Assembly (NCBI GenBank): GCA_030374805.1
Contig: JARGSG010000011.1
Coordinates: 186,001-250,000 of the forward strand
DNA: 64,000 bases
Origin: Gracilaria gracilis
Lineage: Eukaryota; Rhodophyta; Florideophyceae; Gracilariales; Gracilariaceae
Reading direction: 5' to 3'
This document shows, piece by piece, positions 47,301 through 57,436 of the stretch. Below the pieces are notes generated by a model. It did no database searches. It saw only the letters and a list, made by a program, of their open reading frames with translations, and was not told the origin of the DNA. How positions within the stretch are numbered: position 1 is the stretch's first letter; each line of letters begins with the position of its first letter. The position numbers and the translations under genes are program-made.

Positions 47301-49521
47301 CTGACCCATGTAGTCCTAAAGCTCTTTCCGCGGATGATACACGAAGTTCCTTCGCTTTGATCATGGCCAGGGCCGCAGCAGTATGTTTTGACAGAGCAGT
47401 AACCGTGTTGGCAACCCTGTCTGCATTTTGGTGCGGTAACTGTATACCCACGTTAGTGCTCCCAGGAATGGGTTTTCCAAGGTTATCACGCTCCCAAGCA
47501 GATGTCACTTCCCAAATGCAAGCTACAATGTCGGCGTTCTCATTCTGTGGAAACCGATAATATCTTGGATAAGCCTCTTGTTCACCATATCGTTTCTCCA
47601 TACCCAAGAGCAATGCGGCAGCTATAGCGGCCGGTCGCATACACTTTACAATGGCTGGGTCTGCCAAAATGCCTCGCGGTTTGTCTGATTGCGGTACTGG
47701 ATTGATGGAGGACAGACGTACCCATTCGGATCCACATTGACCTTTCGCATCGTGCTTGACGACAAAGGAAGCACACTTTTGAAGCCATACTGCTCCAAGC
47801 ACCATGAGCCAGTCTGCAAGAGGAGCAGCGGCCAACTCTGGAATGCTGACGGGTGATGCCATTACAGCTTGCTGTATTACTTTTCGCACACTATCCGCGG
47901 AGAAAAGCGCCCTCACCTCTTTCTGGCCAAGCATGAAACGGACTTTTTCGGGTGCAGATTTCTGAAGTGCGCAAAGGGCAACTTCTATCAGTTGACGAGC
48001 AGCACGCGCTGCATTTCCGTCTGGGTGCTCAATACCACGCATCACAGCATCTAAATTCGCTATCTTAGACTGAGATGGAGGGTCCTGCCCTCCGCGCATG
48101 GATGTTAGCGACAGAATATTTGCCATGTTAGCAGCTGCGATCGGACCTTCAATGGCAATTGAGGCAATGATATCCCATCCTCCTCTGCGACCATCCGCTG
48201 TGGTGTTTTGAACTAAGCGTCGAGCATATGTGGCAGCGTTCTTTTCAATTACATCTTTCGACCCTTGTATAACAGGGCATATTAAAGAATGTGTCTCTAC
48301 CCTTCCAGATCCGGCCAAAGCAACAACAGCGCCGCCAGCAGGGCTGACGCAGAGGCCCCAATAAGGGCTGGCCGGCTTTCCTGTAGGATTCTGGAGAAGA
48401 GGATGACCCCTAGTTATCTTCAAGGTATCGGTTTCCCAGACGAGAAGCCCAGACGCCGTTGAAGTAACAAGTGTCTTGCAGTCGTCAGATACGTGAAACG
48501 CGTAAACTTTTTTCCGTCTAGAAAGAACTAGGCCACGAGTAACGGAGTTAAGCGTCGTATCATAGTCAGATATGGCCGGGATTATGCCCCTTTTAGCAGC
48601 GTCGGCGGTTGCAGCTTCGATATGCACAGAGGCTTTCTTAACCCATCTTGATTCTCCAGGTGGTCGAGAATTCTGGTAATGCCAGCGCACAATCTTTCCA
48701 CGGTGACCGATTGCAAACAGCATGCCTCGGAACGGGAACGTGAGACACGCTACACAATTGCCGTCTTTAGATAAATCTAGATCAGTTGAAGAAACGGCTC
48801 GCAGCTCGAAGGTGGGATTCTGAGGCGCTTTAGAAATGGATACGGTCCAAACGTTGAGGCGGGTGGGGTGAGCAGCACTGACGGTTACAATGGCAACTCC
48901 GGTGGGTTCTTGATGTCCTGGAGCGACAGTGGCGCATCGCAACTGGCCACCAAGTAGATCCGCAATCTTCTGGCTTTTAGCGTACAACACGGGGCGAATG
49001 GTGCTACCAGGCCTTACCTCGGGAACATAGGCGCGTTGTCTGCTCTGCGAATACGCGGGATGTGCAGCACGTTTGTCAGACGGAATGTCAGGCACAAGCC
49101 AGACGCGAACATCGCCGTGCGCAAGCACAGCAGCAAGCGCGGTGGAGTTTGCATTCCAGCTAAGGGCAGAAACGACGCATGGTAGCTCGAGAGAGGCGAC
49201 GGCGACCCAGACGTTGACGCGGCAGTCGCGCGCAACCCAGAAGGTGAGACGGGCGGCGGCATCGGCGACGACAAGCATACATGGCTTGTCTGGCGAGTTG
49301 CGCCAGAGCAGGTGGCGAGCAGGCGCGCGCTTCGCGGCCACGAGGAGCGAGGTTTCGCCGGGCGAGTCGGCGTGAAAGACGGCGACGGCACCGTCGCCGG
49401 AAATGACGGCGATCAAGTCCTCATACGGACACCAGGCCGTGGTGGCGAAGCCAAGGCGAGTGGGGGTGGAGGTAGGCGCGGAGAGAGGGCGGGCAACGGC
49501 GGCGGAGTAAAGCTTCTTCAT
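44362..49521 (-). CDS. MED16-like Mediator protein with a MED25-ACID-like C-terminus
   Basis: 1719 residues from MKKLYSAAV. The first 500 or so residues form WD40-like repeats (PYEDLIAVISGDGAVAVFHA, ALSWNANSTALAAVLAHGDV, GMLFAIGHRGKIVRWHYQ, YWGLCVSPAGGAVVALAGSG), then an alpha-helical part, as in the Mediator tail subunit MED16 (SFR6 in plants). A long Gln/Pro/Gly/Met-rich disordered region with a poly-Ala tract follows. The last 150 residues resemble the MED25 activator-interaction (ACID/PTOV) domain: RRLWIGTLCVWG, RSWPERLD, SFTFQIPC and LLLFGMRMG...LMGVFKP. The upstream open frame to 49881 is low-complexity, so the shorter start is preferred. Other WD40 scaffold proteins remain possible for the N-terminal half. 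Confidence 0.55.
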   Translation of the reverse strand: MKKLYSAAVARPLSAPTSTPTRLGFATTAWCPYEDLIAVISGDGAVAVFHADSPGETSLLVAAKRAPARHLLWRNSPDKPCMLVVADAAARLTFWVARDCRVNVWVAVASLELPCVVSALSWNANSTALAAVLAHGDVRVWLVPDIPSDKRAAHPAYSQSRQRAYVPEVRPGSTIRPVLYAKSQKIADLLGGQLRCATVAPGHQEPTGVAIVTVSAAHPTRLNVWTVSISKAPQNPTFELRAVSSTDLDLSKDGNCVACLTFPFRGMLFAIGHRGKIVRWHYQNSRPPGESRWVKKASVHIEAATADAAKRGIIPAISDYDTTLNSVTRGLVLSRRKKVYAFHVSDDCKTLVTSTASGLLVWETDTLKITRGHPLLQNPTGKPASPYWGLCVSPAGGAVVALAGSGRVETHSLICPVIQGSKDVIEKNAATYARRLVQNTTADGRRGGWDIIASIAIEGPIAAANMANILSLTSMRGGQDPPSQSKIANLDAVMRGIEHPDGNAARAARQLIEVALCALQKSAPEKVRFMLGQKEVRALFSADSVRKVIQQAVMASPVSIPELAAAPLADWLMVLGAVWLQKCASFVVKHDAKGQCGSEWVRLSSINPVPQSDKPRGILADPAIVKCMRPAAIAAALLLGMEKRYGEQEAYPRYYRFPQNENADIVACIWEVTSAWERDNLGKPIPGSTNVGIQLPHQNADRVANTVTALSKHTAAALAMIKAKELRVSSAERALGLHGSATGAGFIATSARNHVKVLAGDKKQNQKNGSQRTDWCPYDLVTGRPLPPWAPLRRCVASGLLAVEIAQQRAPGHPSVNTASPWVANWANQSPFGGRWARVPSIDLDRYELLVPSVAPASERPDHHPTLSRVTKTEETVAPNILPVQSTPKPQTLHPPSHAPSPYQTPNLLRNPQLQVTQSEAAAIIAQTGRIPQGMFRGNPQLPSGMAPRIVPGMSAGALSGGRPLIPNALAAGVPTNATPRNMMQHQYQNGMTMAPAGRIQASPQMTTVSSTTDVASTTSQGRKRPGGLGRSGKSKKRADSRTANANPYAEMPSAQPGSVAPSVSAALSGNIVRQSTPADAVSADNRSSRTNATNTTSGVQDTSAKRKRPRSKTKHSPARTGASNSRSVIGTSAGRQGVPTALHQVSSASHVPRTPRGATPSKPQQIRTPSAVAAAAAEAAAAAAAANPSNPLHSRQIPLMQSKPGLSMGLNPHVLAGIGMGNNGDHMSHLNFVQGMGGPGVVSSMALSLDRDNRPMMGAVGNPGVIPGTSHTAQGLHTAMGSGVFGTPGIDGSLMNLNPQGVPNMHIPGTNAMYPTQAGPASSLTPMGLNIMSAAQLHSLSPEKRDQAIDAMQRRIDREQFYGDAAQLRAGMSMAQGVPANGALGPNTVLNADPSGNPTNPAINRVIGGTPATPGSQIDSSMLNTRNMINTAASLGSIQPGLTLGAPRTSAAESQTSTRVTGPRPRAHDNDATTGNVLDNGNRVAAGAPNSNLPGNVMGPNAVGMGGIPAPKLQSGAMGVGGLADNGVGMNVIDGNDQVLSTNTVGPQAGSIPSPIGAAPPLTSAATNGRRLWIGTLCVWGNSSTHKVNCVAISGTMRGQPVIQDTRSWPERLDCDHGKMRKLDLRELQGAQWYVRFVPIDPSVQNVRVTNDLVKVMLNDSFTFQIPCTEQEGTPGSLLLFGMRMGVDQTALMGVFKPSINNDIMMMMDNVIPIAPKQ

Positions 49522-50135
49522 GGGGGGAGGGAGGAGGAGAAGATGGTGGTGAGGGCGGGAGCGGCCCCCGGGCCAAGTTAGAAAGTTGAGAACGGGAAGG
49601 TGAGCGGCGGCGCGGGCAGCGGGGGCCGGCTGCTGTGGTGGAGAACGTTTGGCCGCGCGCGGAGTTGATCGCGAGTGCTCGGAGCGGTTCAGTTGGCAGT
49701 TGGGCGCGGCAGAAGTGCGCGTCTCTTTAACAACTCCATGTCGCTGCGCCGCGTGCACATAGCGGGCCCGCGCGCTGCTCCGTTCCGCTTTTACCTTCTG
49801 CGTTCCTTGGCGTCCCCTTCCGTCAGCACACGCTGTAATGCAATGGCACCACGTGGCCAGCGTGCAGAGCGGCCGTTGCACGCGTGGAGCGCACGTTGTG
49901 TGCTGTTGTCGAAGTTTATGATAACAGATTTAAAAGGGAACTGCGGATGCATCTGCCCGGCACGCACGCAAAGTAATACGCGGGTGGCGCACGTGCCAAC
50001 GTTAACTTGAGCACCCCCGTCACCGCCTCCTCCCCTCTTTCCCGTCCTCTGCCCCCTCCCCCTTCCCTTTCGTGCCGCTCCCCTTCCTTGTCCCTTCCTG
50101 CCGCCCAGTAACCTCTTCCTTACCCCCCAGGAGAG
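49522..50135. promoter_or_regulatory. Divergent promoter region of the MED16-like and HDAC genes
   Basis: 614 bases between divergent start codons. The HDAC side is a long pyrimidine-rich tract (50010-50128) ending CCCCCCAG just before the ATG. This could be a pyrimidine-rich leader or a 3' splice site of a leader intron. No factor-binding motif was recognised. Confidence 0.5.
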
Positions 50136-53100
50136 ATGACGTACACCCCACGGAGAAAGGTTGGTTACTTCTACGACTCCGATGTCGGCAACTTTTACTA
50201 CGCGCAGGGGCATCCCATGAAGCCCCACCGCATGCGCATGACCCACAACCTTCTCGTTGCCTACGGGGTTGCTGAAAAGATGGAGGTCTTATCTACCCCT
50301 CGCGCGTCAGAGCGAGATATGACACGCTTCCACGCCGACGAATACATTTCGTTTCTCAAAAACGTTACCCCGGAGCTCATAGGCGACCATTCCACAAATT
50401 TGACACGCTTCAACGTGCTCGAGGACTGTCCCGTCTTCGACGGCCTCTGGGAGTACTGTCAGATAGCAGCGGGTGGATCACTTGCGGGTGCAGCCAGGCT
50501 CAACAACGGTCAAAGCGATATTGCCGTCAACTGGGCTGGCGGCCTCCATCACGCCAAGAAGGCTGAGGCTAGCGGCTTCTGTTACATTAACGACTGTGTT
50601 CTCGCCATTCTCGAGCTCCTCAAGGTCCATTCAAGAGTTTTGTACGTCGACATTGACATTCACCACGGCGACGGTGTTGAGGAAGCCTTCTACACTACCG
50701 ACCGAGTCATGACCGCCAGTTTTCACAAGTTTGGTGACTACTTTCCGGGAACTGGCGATTCAATTGACATTGGAATTGGCAAAGGTAAATATTACTCCGC
50801 CAACTTTCCGCTCCGCGATGGTATTGACGACGAGAGCTACCGTTTGATCTTCGAACCAGTTATGGAGCGCATTATGGAGTGGTACCGACCTAGTGCCGTT
50901 GTTCTCCAATGTGGCGCTGATTCTCTTTCTGGCGATCGACTTGGCTGTTTTAATTTGAGTTTGCGTGGTCATGCCCACTGCGTCGACTTCTTTAAACGTT
51001 ACGACGTTCCTTTACTTATGCTAGGGGGTGGTGGGTATACTATCCGCAACGTTGCCCGCTGCTGGGCGTACGAGACTTCTCGAGTCGTTGGCGAGACCCT
51101 TCCGGATCAACTGCCTTATAACGACAACTATGAGTTCTATGGGCCCGAATTCCGCCTTCATATTGTCCCTAGCAATATGGAGAACCACAATTCTCCTACA
51201 GAGCTTCAGAAGACAACCGTGAAGATATTTGAGCATCTTCGGCATCTCCCACACGCCCCAAGTACGGGTTTCATCGATTCGGCGCGCACCCCAGCGTTAG
51301 GGATACGTAGGCTGGACGATGACGACCACGACCCTGACGTACGTCAGCCCAATAGGCGTGTTCGACATGTTGTCGACTACGAAGGTAGTGATATCGAAGA
51401 TGATGATCAGTACATCAGTAGTCTCCGACGTGCAAAGCGCAAGCAGCGTCGAATCAATTTTCCACGACGTCGATTTCCGGCAGCCGAAAGCCCCAAAATG
51501 CCAGGTGGAAGCCCCATGCGAGTTTCTTCTCCACGACGCGCTGTTGAGAACGTACCGAATGGCGAAGCGAACTCTACAGCAGAACGTCCAGACGAGAACA
51601 TGACAGAAGTGCGGCAGAACGGTGTCATGGAAGATAGCAATGATGAATCACTGCAGTATAAACCACTAGCCGATGTGAAGGTTGAGAACCGGGATTCATC
51701 TGCAAAGGCAGTGGAAGAGGCTGATGATGACTCACTCCGGCATAAACCGCAGACCGTTCGTAGAGGAACTAACGGAGGAGAGTTAGAGGAACATAGCGAG
51801 AGGAAATATGTCAATGAACCACCTATGTATAAACCACGGACCGATCGGAAGAGTAAAAACCGAGATTTATCCACGAACGCAATGGGAGACGACGATGATG
51901 ACTCACTTCCGCAGAAAACACGGGCCGATCGGAAGGCTGAAACCCGAGATTCATCCGCGAAGGTGGGGCTAACGAAAGAGGGAGATAATGAGTCACTTCG
52001 GCACAGAGCACGGGCAGTGCGGAGAGGACCTATCGGAGAAGAGTTAGACGAATACGGTGGCGGAAAGTATGCGCATGAATCACTTGTGTACAAATCAAGG
52101 ACCAATCGGAAGGTTGCGAACCCGGATTCACCTGCAAAGGCAGGTGCAGCGAAAGAGGGTGATGATGACTCAGTTCGGCAGAAACCACGGACTGCTCAGC
52201 GGGGGAGTAGCGAAGAAGAGTTGGACGAACACGACGGCGGGGAATATGCCGGTGAGTCACCCATGTATAAATCACAGATCGATTGGAAAGATAAAGACCA
52301 TGATTCATCTGAGAAGGAGGAAGATGCTGAACCAGAGCTTGACGTAGACGCAGACGAACCGCCGAAGCTGGTAATGAAGCCCATGCACCGATTCCGGCGT
52401 GAGAGTAGGAAACAGGATGCAGCACCAGGAGGGCGGAGAACGACAAATGAAGATGCTGGACGGGGGCGAAGCATGATGGAGAGCTCGTTTAGGGAAGCAG
52501 TGAATAGACGCCTCAGAGATCAGGCAGAAGATGGAACTGATGAAATGGACGCGGACCGAACAAATGGGAACAGCACATCTGACGGGGATGAAGAGAGAAA
52601 TTTGGACGAGCCAAAGTCTAGAACTCACACAGGCAGTATACAAAACGGTACAAATGATGGAGAAAACGGCACTAGCCGGGAAGAGAGAGAAGAAACGCTA
52701 CGCTCAAGAGAAGGAGGGGCTGGTAGTGATGACCAAAGGATATCAGTCTTAAGAGAACATGAGGATCTTTCAAGGAGTCCGGGCACTGAAGCACAGCAGA
52801 GACCCGAAATGCCCGAGCTTTATGATTCTCGAGAAAGTGCATTGCTAGAGGGCGGCGAAGACGCAGTAAACAATGATAGCGAGGACAAGAGTATTGAAGG
52901 AGGGAGAAAGAGTACTGAAGAAGACGAAGGGCGTTCTGATGTAGGGCAACAAGTTAACAATACTCGTCCAGTTCATGCTCCGCGAATTGACACTATTGTA
53001 GAAGGGCTCCAAAGAGAAGAGAAAGACATCAACGCTACGCCTTCGAATCGAGATACTTCTGAAGAGCAACGCGGCCTTCAAGAGGCTGAGAAGGACTTGC

Positions 53101-53138
53101 GTCGTACTGAGATGGAAATTGCACGTGGGGGAATGTGA
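50136..53138 (+). CDS. Class I histone deacetylase (RPD3/HDAC1 type) with a long repeat tail
   Basis: 1000 residues. Residues 7-380 are a full class I deacetylase domain. They include the paired histidines H138/H139 (GGLHHAKK), zinc ligands D174 and H176 (DIDIHHGDG) and D262 ([10 protein letters not shown]), and the catalytic tyrosine Y301 (GGGGYTIRN). These correspond to HDAC1 H140/H141, D176, H178, D264 and Y303. It removes acetyl groups from histone lysines in the nucleus. Class I enzymes are usually 430-500 residues. Here a 600-residue acidic/basic tail follows, with about three repeats of roughly 58 residues between 500 and 730 (units contain [27 protein letters not shown] and MYKPRTDRK). 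The tail is probably disordered. It is divergent from the MED16-like gene. Confidence 0.95.
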   Translation: MTYTPRRKVGYFYDSDVGNFYYAQGHPMKPHRMRMTHNLLVAYGVAEKMEVLSTPRASERDMTRFHADEYISFLKNVTPELIGDHSTNLTRFNVLEDCPVFDGLWEYCQIAAGGSLAGAARLNNGQSDIAVNWAGGLHHAKKAEASGFCYINDCVLAILELLKVHSRVLYVDIDIHHGDGVEEAFYTTDRVMTASFHKFGDYFPGTGDSIDIGIGKGKYYSANFPLRDGIDDESYRLIFEPVMERIMEWYRPSAVVLQCGADSLSGDRLGCFNLSLRGHAHCVDFFKRYDVPLLMLGGGGYTIRNVARCWAYETSRVVGETLPDQLPYNDNYEFYGPEFRLHIVPSNMENHNSPTELQKTTVKIFEHLRHLPHAPSTGFIDSARTPALGIRRLDDDDHDPDVRQPNRRVRHVVDYEGSDIEDDDQYISSLRRAKRKQRRINFPRRRFPAAESPKMPGGSPMRVSSPRRAVENVPNGEANSTAERPDENMTEVRQNGVMEDSNDESLQYKPLADVKVENRDSSAKAVEEADDDSLRHKPQTVRRGTNGGELEEHSERKYVNEPPMYKPRTDRKSKNRDLSTNAMGDDDDDSLPQKTRADRKAETRDSSAKVGLTKEGDNESLRHRARAVRRGPIGEELDEYGGGKYAHESLVYKSRTNRKVANPDSPAKAGAAKEGDDDSVRQKPRTAQRGSSEEELDEHDGGEYAGESPMYKSQIDWKDKDHDSSEKEEDAEPELDVDADEPPKLVMKPMHRFRRESRKQDAAPGGRRTTNEDAGRGRSMMESSFREAVNRRLRDQAEDGTDEMDADRTNGNSTSDGDEERNLDEPKSRTHTGSIQNGTNDGENGTSREEREETLRSREGGAGSDDQRISVLREHEDLSRSPGTEAQQRPEMPELYDSRESALLEGGEDAVNNDSEDKSIEGGRKSTEEDEGRSDVGQQVNNTRPVHAPRIDTIVEGLQREEKDINATPSNRDTSEEQRGLQEAEKDLRRTEMEIARGGM

Positions 53139-53823
53139 GAGTGCAATCTGAGAGTATACCTTTGTATTCTGCTTGAGAAACTTTTTGGATATCCTCAGCT
53201 TTCGCCATTGAAATTGTGGATTGTGAATACCGTTTTATTCAATTCAACTTCTAACAGAATCTCCAGGATGACGCTGTTTTAACTGCTAAGGGATTGGATC
53301 TTGTGCAGACCTTCATGCATCTACGTGATGTTGTTCAATTATGTGGTGCGAACTGCATACGGTGTTCATGGCTTATAGTGTTGCTTGAAACAAGAAGTGA
53401 GAGGCTCTCAACTTGTCATATCGGTAAACCTTAGCCTTGGAACGCTACAATACCTTTGTACCTCTCGAATCCTAACTTGAGTGTCGCTCAATTTTCCGGT
53501 GTTCTCACATAAAATGCTTCTCTGGCAAGACATATTCGGTTTCTTCTTCTTTCTTCTTTACTGTGGTCAGCCGCCCCTGATTCCGAGGCGGCCGAAGAAC
53601 TATCAATTGATGTTTGTATCTAAAGGTAGTTATCTCTCTTTAAGAACGCCAAAACCGTAACGGCCACTGCTTGATCATATCAACTAGCGATTTGTTTTAC
53701 CTTTCCTCAGGCGCCGGTAATATTCGGTTTACATCTCATGATTCTGTTGCTGATTTCAGTTTATAGTTGATGTAGTTTTCGATACTTGTGGAAACTGATG
53801 TTCAACAACGATTCACAATCACG
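53139..53823. other. Intergenic, no gene seen
   Basis: About 0.7 kb including the HDAC 3' untranslated region. No recognisable gene, repeat or RNA. Confidence 0.5.
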
Positions 53824-54655
53824 CTACCCTGGTAGATCGCAACCGAATAACACTAAATGATCACTCTTATGATGATTTATTGGGGTGGCTTGATGCAAAT
53901 TTCGGGGACTGTACTTCTGTAACTTACTTACCGTAAGGCTTGCGTAGACATATTTTTTATACTTAAACCGATCGTTCGGATCGAGCAAAGACGGCTGTTG
54001 ATCCAGCATCTTCCTGATTGACCCATCGCCGTCACGAGAGCGATAATTACCGTTTGTTCTCGTCAGCATAGTCCACAGCGTCTTGACGCGAGACAGAGAT
54101 CCGGCAAACCTGGTTCTTACGGTGGCATGATCGCAGACAACATTGTCCCCAAGCTTCACATTGAGTTCTAGCCCGCCTGATGTGCTGGAGTACTACATCG
54201 CATGACATGATTGCGTACCCGGCCATCGTCCAGACGTTTGTATCGCCGTCCTCAACGCACTTGTCGAACATGGCAAACTCGTGTCGGAAGTAGGGCAGAA
54301 GCCATTGTTGAATCCGGGAAAGATCGTGGACTTTTCCGCCCGTGCGGACGTGGTTCACCACGTCGATCCATAGTGCAACTGTGGCATTGTAACCGCGGCG
54401 CATTTGAAAGCCTGAACTGCCATGTTGAGCTTGGAAAGCTGATTAATGAGCGCTCGTGGGCTCGTTGTACGAGTCGTCGCAACACCAACGGTGGGAGACG
54501 GCAAGGGACGGCTGTGTGCCTGTTGTGGTGCGGGAGGCGGCGAATCCTTCGATGGAGGGGATGATTTCGGTGAGAGTGCGCGCGCAGGGCTTTCGGAGGA
54601 GAGCCTTCATGTCCTTCAGTAGGGCGATTACAAATCCGTGCGTGTAGAGCTCCAT
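53824..54655 (-). pseudogene. Broken or spliced unrecognised gene remnant
   Basis: Three protein-like stretches follow each other on the minus strand. 54443-54655 (MELYTHGFVIALLKDMKALL) and 54047-54403 (MRRGYNATVALWIDVVNHVR) share one frame, separated by a TAA. A third stretch (LGDNVVCDHATVRTRFAG) continues in another frame to about 53930. There, on the minus strand, GTAAGTAAG follows KKYVYASL, a textbook splice donor. This is either a gene with introns or a degenerate, perhaps mobile-element-derived, remnant. The family is not recognised. Confidence 0.35.
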
Positions 54656-54838
54656 GACTGTCGTTGCGTTTTGATATATGCGGGTAGTGCAGGCAGGATC
54701 AAGTTGATGTTGCCTGAGGCTACAGAGTCTGTGTACAGACAGACAAGAACATCATATCTTTGACATGATCACCCGTGGTCGCCTCAGTCGGCAAACTGCA
54801 AAGAGCAAACATGCCCACTTCGGAGCTATCAGTTCTTA

Positions 54839-56554
54839 TTAGAACCAGCGATATGAACGACATACCGCCACGTTGTCAGGTACAATACTTTCGCGCTCAT
54901 CGCCATCAGCCAAGCTGCTCTTCCCTGCACATTTTGTGCTCGTCGCAGCCAACGTTTGTTCCATCTCAAGACGCTTGTAGAATTCGGTCCTCATGCCTTT
55001 CTCAAACGCATCGGAAAGTTTGATAGCGTCTCCAAGTTCCCGATTGAGGCGATACACTTCCTCGTCCTTGAACTCGTACACATCTTGCAGGGTTTCCAGG
55101 TTCTTCTTCAGTGTTTCCAAAGTCCTTGAAATGTACTCCACTGCCTGAGATTCGTTTGCTTGTTCCTGGCTTTGACGTTCACCGCGCACTCCCCCGGAAA
55201 GAATCCGTTTTAAGCCGGCCATTTTCGACCTCGGAGATGTTGGCCCATCAGCACCGCGAACGTCGTTCGTCGAAGCCTCGCGTCTGTTACGTTCACTACC
55301 ATGATTGTGGTTCACCGTCCCATTCGTGGAGCCTCGAGCTTCGGTTTCATTGCCCTGTCCGCTTCCGTCACGTCGAAAGCGGCTGGTGATCCTGTGCAAA
55401 AGGCCTTGCTGCGTCTGGCCTCGTTCTCTATGCGTTGAGCTGAAAAGGAAGCCAAGAGACCTGCGTTTCCCAATCTGCGGTGCTGATGATTCCCCAAGAT
55501 GCGTGTTTCCACCTCCTTCCGTCTCTTCTGCATTATTTTCTTCTCCGCCTCTACTGCCTTCGTCTTCATCGTTCCTGTCCCGCGAGAGCTTGGCCTTGAA
55601 CCGACCCACAGCTTTGGAACTGCGATGCACAAGCGACCCGACCTGACCTTCTAACCAATGCGGCCTCCGTGGTTCAGAGCTGTTGACTGTGTTGGTGAGA
55701 ATAGTTGTCATCTCCTCGACAGCCTTTTCCAGTTCATCCACGTGCTTGTGAACCATAATCGACGAGCTTTCTGCTTGTTTGAGCTGCTCATCCAACCTTC
55801 TGCTGTGCAAGGAGGCTTGCGTCTCCATCAACTCCGCCATCTCAGCTTTGTGCAACGCTTTTAGCCTTTCAACGTCCCCGGCTCTTCTCTCCGCCTGTAT
55901 CCTTTCAACCTCAGACTCCAGCTTGTTCTTGGCCTGTACAAGAGAGTTGTTCTTCGAACGCAACCCCTTGTTTTCTTCCTTCGCCTCTCTCAGCAACCAA
56001 ACGAGCTTCATCCTTCCTTCCTCGTGTTCGGCGCAAATACATTCGAGGTCCAACTTGTCCTTATTTGCGAAATGGAGGGCCTCTTTCACGCTCCTAACCT
56101 CCTCCGAAACCTCGCTGAGGCGACGCTTCATGGAGTTCTGGGCCGCCTGTTCCTCGCTTATCACGGAATTCTCATCTCCACTCTTCCTGGGACGAGAAGA
56201 GACGGCTTCCAAAACGGCTATGAGTTCTCGCCTGTAGACTTCTTCGGCTACGTCGGTCAGTTTTTTCTTCTTCAGGTTCTCACCGGCGGCGGAGAAAACC
56301 GAACCCATATCGATCGTCGACTGGCTGTTGCGCGCGTAGCGCAGTAGATCACACCAGACATCCTGCACAATTGGTTCAAATTCTGCTGCGACATCAGTAC
56401 CCAGAAAAGGAAAGTTGTGGTTCACCGGCTCGATCTTAGGAGACTTCACAGGCTCTCTTTCGTTCGCCTTGCGAGTGTCCCGAACGTTTTCTTGGCGAGA
56501 TTCGCGTTCGAAGAATGCAGTCAGGGTCGCCACTGAGGTTTTCCAGGAGGCCAT
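54839..56554 (-). CDS. Coiled-coil protein of unknown function
   Basis: 571 residues. Residues 1-60 are charged and probably disordered. Residues 65-130 form a small helical domain (VAAEFEPIVQDVWCDLLRYA). Residues 135-290 are a long heptad-patterned coiled coil (MKRRLSEVSEEVRSVKEALH ... LVQAKNKLESEVERIQAERR). A Ser/Gly/Arg-rich low-complexity part follows, and a second coiled coil lies at about 470-540 (YISRTLETLKKNLETLQDVY). No catalytic motif or membrane segment is visible. A structural or adaptor role is a guess from shape only. Confidence 0.7.
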   Translation of the reverse strand: MASWKTSVATLTAFFERESRQENVRDTRKANEREPVKSPKIEPVNHNFPFLGTDVAAEFEPIVQDVWCDLLRYARNSQSTIDMGSVFSAAGENLKKKKLTDVAEEVYRRELIAVLEAVSSRPRKSGDENSVISEEQAAQNSMKRRLSEVSEEVRSVKEALHFANKDKLDLECICAEHEEGRMKLVWLLREAKEENKGLRSKNNSLVQAKNKLESEVERIQAERRAGDVERLKALHKAEMAELMETQASLHSRRLDEQLKQAESSSIMVHKHVDELEKAVEEMTTILTNTVNSSEPRRPHWLEGQVGSLVHRSSKAVGRFKAKLSRDRNDEDEGSRGGEENNAEETEGGGNTHLGESSAPQIGKRRSLGFLFSSTHRERGQTQQGLLHRITSRFRRDGSGQGNETEARGSTNGTVNHNHGSERNRREASTNDVRGADGPTSPRSKMAGLKRILSGGVRGERQSQEQANESQAVEYISRTLETLKKNLETLQDVYEFKDEEVYRLNRELGDAIKLSDAFEKGMRTEFYKRLEMEQTLAATSTKCAGKSSLADGDERESIVPDNVAVCRSYRWF

Positions 56555-57436
56555 TGTTGTTGTTGATAAGTAAAATAGAGCGAAAGTGGAAAGTACAAAG
56601 AGCTTGAAAGCTTGGTTTGTTCCCTTGCAGTGGTAGGCAGTTCGAGGTGGGTGAAGAATATGTCGTCTCCCGCTTGACGGCTTCCGCCTTTTATAGAGTT
56701 TCGTCTGGGTGATGAACTCACCTTTGTGGTCGACTGGATGATGATTTCATGGTGAAGAGAGCGCTATTACAACTCATTTCAAAGCGAATTGAATTGACTG
56801 CGTCTTCGGTTGCCGCTTTAGGGAGTAATAACCATAATAGGGGCTCGGGGGAGAGTTGGCCTGGGTTGAAGCGAATGAATTCATATTATCATCACAACCA
56901 AATCGCTCTCAGCATCTGACTTGTTCTCCCATTTTGTGTCCTGGGCCTGACGCCCTCAAAGTACAAGGGTAGTACTATATTAAGGCGATTTCACGAGGAT
57001 TTTCTCGCACGGTGATGGGAAGAGGTGAGTGTGGAAATCGACGAACAGATCCGTCGAGATAGAAGGTAACCCTTACCTACTGAGAGCCGACCTCAGCATC
57101 TATGACACATTGTAGCTCAGGCCCGTTCTTGACAGGAGTGCTTTAAGGCCTTTCGACAAGAGAGTAATTCTCATGCCTTTCAATCCGTTATCCACAACAT
57201 CCTATACTGCAACAGATGGTGATGACTGAATCGGATCGGAGGTTAAGAGGACAACTGCTTCGTTTGGTGGTAAATATCACTTCAACATCAGCAAATATGG
57301 CAAATTGAATCGCTCGCCAGTCTCTCTGTTACAAAGCAAGGAAATGCTCTGTGGGAACTTCCCACTGGGAAGCAATAGTTGTTCACAAGCCAATTTTACA
57401 AGTTAGTGATCAACTTTTGTTAAGACAGGCCCTGGG
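56555..57436. other. Intergenic, no gene seen
   Basis: About 0.88 kb between two minus-strand genes: the promoter of the coiled-coil gene and the 3' region downstream of the polymerase I factor gene. No motif was recognised. Confidence 0.5.
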
